From Roseomonas sp. (GTDB lineage Bacteria; Pseudomonadota; Alphaproteobacteria; Acetobacterales; Acetobacteraceae): DNA of 60,123 nt. The stretch is from the NCBI GenBank assembly GCA_020250005.1, contig JADCES010000101.1:1-60123 (forward strand). Reading direction: 5' to 3'. The notes beneath the pieces are model-generated. The model saw only the letters and a list, made by a program, of their open reading frames with translations. It was not told the DNA's origin and did no database searches. Position numbers and translations under genes: made by a program. Below, piece by piece: positions 59,131 through 60,123 of the stretch (its first letter is position 1; each line of letters starts with the position of its first letter).

Positions 59131-60123
59131 CTAATTGTCGTCTTCCGCGTAAATGTCGCGGTCCTTGGTTTCCGGCACGAAGAAGGTGCCGATGACCACC
59201 GTCATCAAGGCGATCACGATCGGGTACCAAAGCCCGTAATAGACATCCCCCGTCTGCGCGATCATGGCGAAGCTGGTGGCCGGCAGCAGCCCGCCGAACC
59301 AGCCATTGCCGATGTGATAGGGCAGCGACATGGAGGTATAGCGGATGCGCGTCGGGAATAGCTCCACCAGCGCCGCCGCGATCGGCCCATAGACCATGGT
59401 GACATAGATCACGAGCAGCGTGAGCACCCCAATCAACACCGCCGGCTGTTCCCGGAAAATGTCGAAAGGCGAGGACATTTTCACGACCGAAGGGTTGGAC
59501 GCCGCCGGATAGCCCGCCGCCGTCAGCGCCGCCGCCAAATCCCGCGCGAAGGTCGGGGTATTGGCCATGATCGGCTGCTGGCCCTGGATATGCACAGTGG
59601 CAACCGTGCCGGCCGGGGCAGCCTCAACCGAGTAATTCACCGAAGCGCGCGCCAGTGCCGCCTTCGCAATGTCGCAAGGCGCGGTGAAGCGCGCCGTGCC
59701 GGTTGGGTTGAACTGGAAGGAACAAGCCGCCGTATCGGTCACTACCCGCACCGCAATAGTCTGGTGCGCCTTATGCAGATCAGGATTGGCTTCCGCGCTC
59801 AGCAGCTTGAACAGCGGGAAATAGGTCAGCGCCGCGATCAGGCAGCCGCCCAGGATGATCGGCTTGCGGCCAATCCTGTCAGACAGCCAGCCGAACAACA
59901 CGAAGCCGCCAGAACCCAGCACCAGCGACCAGGCAACGAGCATATTCGTGGTGAAGCTATCCACCTTGAGCACCTGGCCCAGGAAGAACAGCGCATAGAA
60001 TTGACCCGTATACCAAACCACCGCCTGACCCGCGACCAGGCCGAGCAGCGCGAACAACGCCACCTTCGCGTTCTTCCATTGGAAGAAGGCTTCCGAAATC
60101 GGCGCCTTGGAATGCTTGCCTTC
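59131..60123 (-). CDS. MFS transporter, MHS (metabolite:H+ symporter) family, 5'-truncated
   Basis: C-terminal part of a 12-span inner-membrane symporter; the frame is open to the window edge (the track GTG at 60063 is internal). About seven spans are visible, with a long periplasmic-type insert (about 85-175) that carries two cysteines (CSFQFNPTGTARFTAPCDIAK). The MHS signature MVYGPIAAALVELFPTRIRYTSMSLPYHIGNGWFGGLLPATS and the closing FVPETKDRDI are clear. The transported substrate (a dicarboxylate, betaine or short acid) cannot be set. Upstream relation to prpE suggests short-chain acid uptake, which is inference. Confidence 0.88.
   Translation of the reverse strand, partial: EGKHSKAPISEAFFQWKNAKVALFALLGLVAGQAVVWYTGQFYALFFLGQVLKVDSFTTNMLVAWSLVLGSGGFVLFGWLSDRIGRKPIILGGCLIAALTYFPLFKLLSAEANPDLHKAHQTIAVRVVTDTAACSFQFNPTGTARFTAPCDIAKAALARASVNYSVEAAPAGTVATVHIQGQQPIMANTPTFARDLAAALTAAGYPAASNPSVVKMSSPFDIFREQPAVLIGVLTLLVIYVTMVYGPIAAALVELFPTRIRYTSMSLPYHIGNGWFGGLLPATSFAMIAQTGDVYYGLWYPIVIALMTVVIGTFFVPETKDRDIYAEDDN

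Overview
The window is a near-complete photosynthesis gene cluster of an aerobic anoxygenic phototrophic alphaproteobacterium, with housekeeping genes on both sides. It has a type-2 reaction centre (pufL, pufM, puhA), LH1 (pufB, pufA), tetrahaem pufC, the whole bacteriochlorophyll a pathway and a spirilloxanthin-type carotenoid set (crtB, E, F, I, C, D). The only ring-E cyclase visible is the O2-dependent AcsF. No bchE, pufQ, crtA or LH2 (puc) genes are visible. Gene order, high GC and right-flank synteny (fba, zapA, 6S RNA, 5-FTHF cyclo-ligase, ymdB, yebC) suggest Rhodospirillales, probably Acetobacteraceae of the Roseomonas/Roseococcus/Rubritepida kind. That placement is inference; no search was run.

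Layout. 1-2064: 3' end of a SPINDLY-type glycosyltransferase, a small membrane protein, and an unknown 130-aa gene behind a perfect PpsR box. 2082-9067 (minus): hemC, bchP, a BCH2/PucC-type transporter, bchG, ppsR and aerR/ppaA. 9113-30269 (plus): one tightly coupled run from a PpsR-box promoter: a 40-codon leader ORF, bchF-N-B-H-L-M, lhaA, puhA-B-C, a 101-aa ORF, acsF, puhE, hemA, bchI-D-O and a DUF3422 gene. Most junctions overlap as ATGA or TGATG. 30294-42150: crtB, then PpsR-box promoters before crtE-crtF and bchC-X-Y-Z, a 54-aa Cys/Arg-rich ORF in the usual pufQ slot, pufB-A-L-M-C and terminators. 42202-49708: crtI (+), convergent crtD (-) with an upstream 7-TM-like gene, a divergent cytochrome P450/ATP-grasp pair, and crtC (-).

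49782-60123 is housekeeping: class I fructose-bisphosphate aldolase, an unknown protein, a coiled-coil protein plus zapA, 6S RNA, 5-FTHF cyclo-ligase, YmdB phosphoesterase, YebC, a thioesterase, propionyl-CoA synthetase, a DEDDh exonuclease, a CBS/nucleotidyltransferase protein and a truncated MHS-family transporter. No gene-free stretch exceeds about 200 bp.

How it works together. HemA and HemC feed tetrapyrrole synthesis. BchHID inserts Mg, then BchM, AcsF, BchNBL, BchF, BchXYZ, BchC, BchG and BchP finish BChl a. CrtE supplies GGPP for phytoene (CrtB) and for the BChl tail. PuhB, C, E and LhaA assemble RC-LH1. PpsR/AerR sites of the form TGT-N12-ACA lie at the bchF, crtE and bchC promoters, at the unknown 1672 gene and, with one mismatch, between the crtD-side operon and the P450 operon. 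A 44-bp palindrome occurs four times, at three loci next to stop codons.
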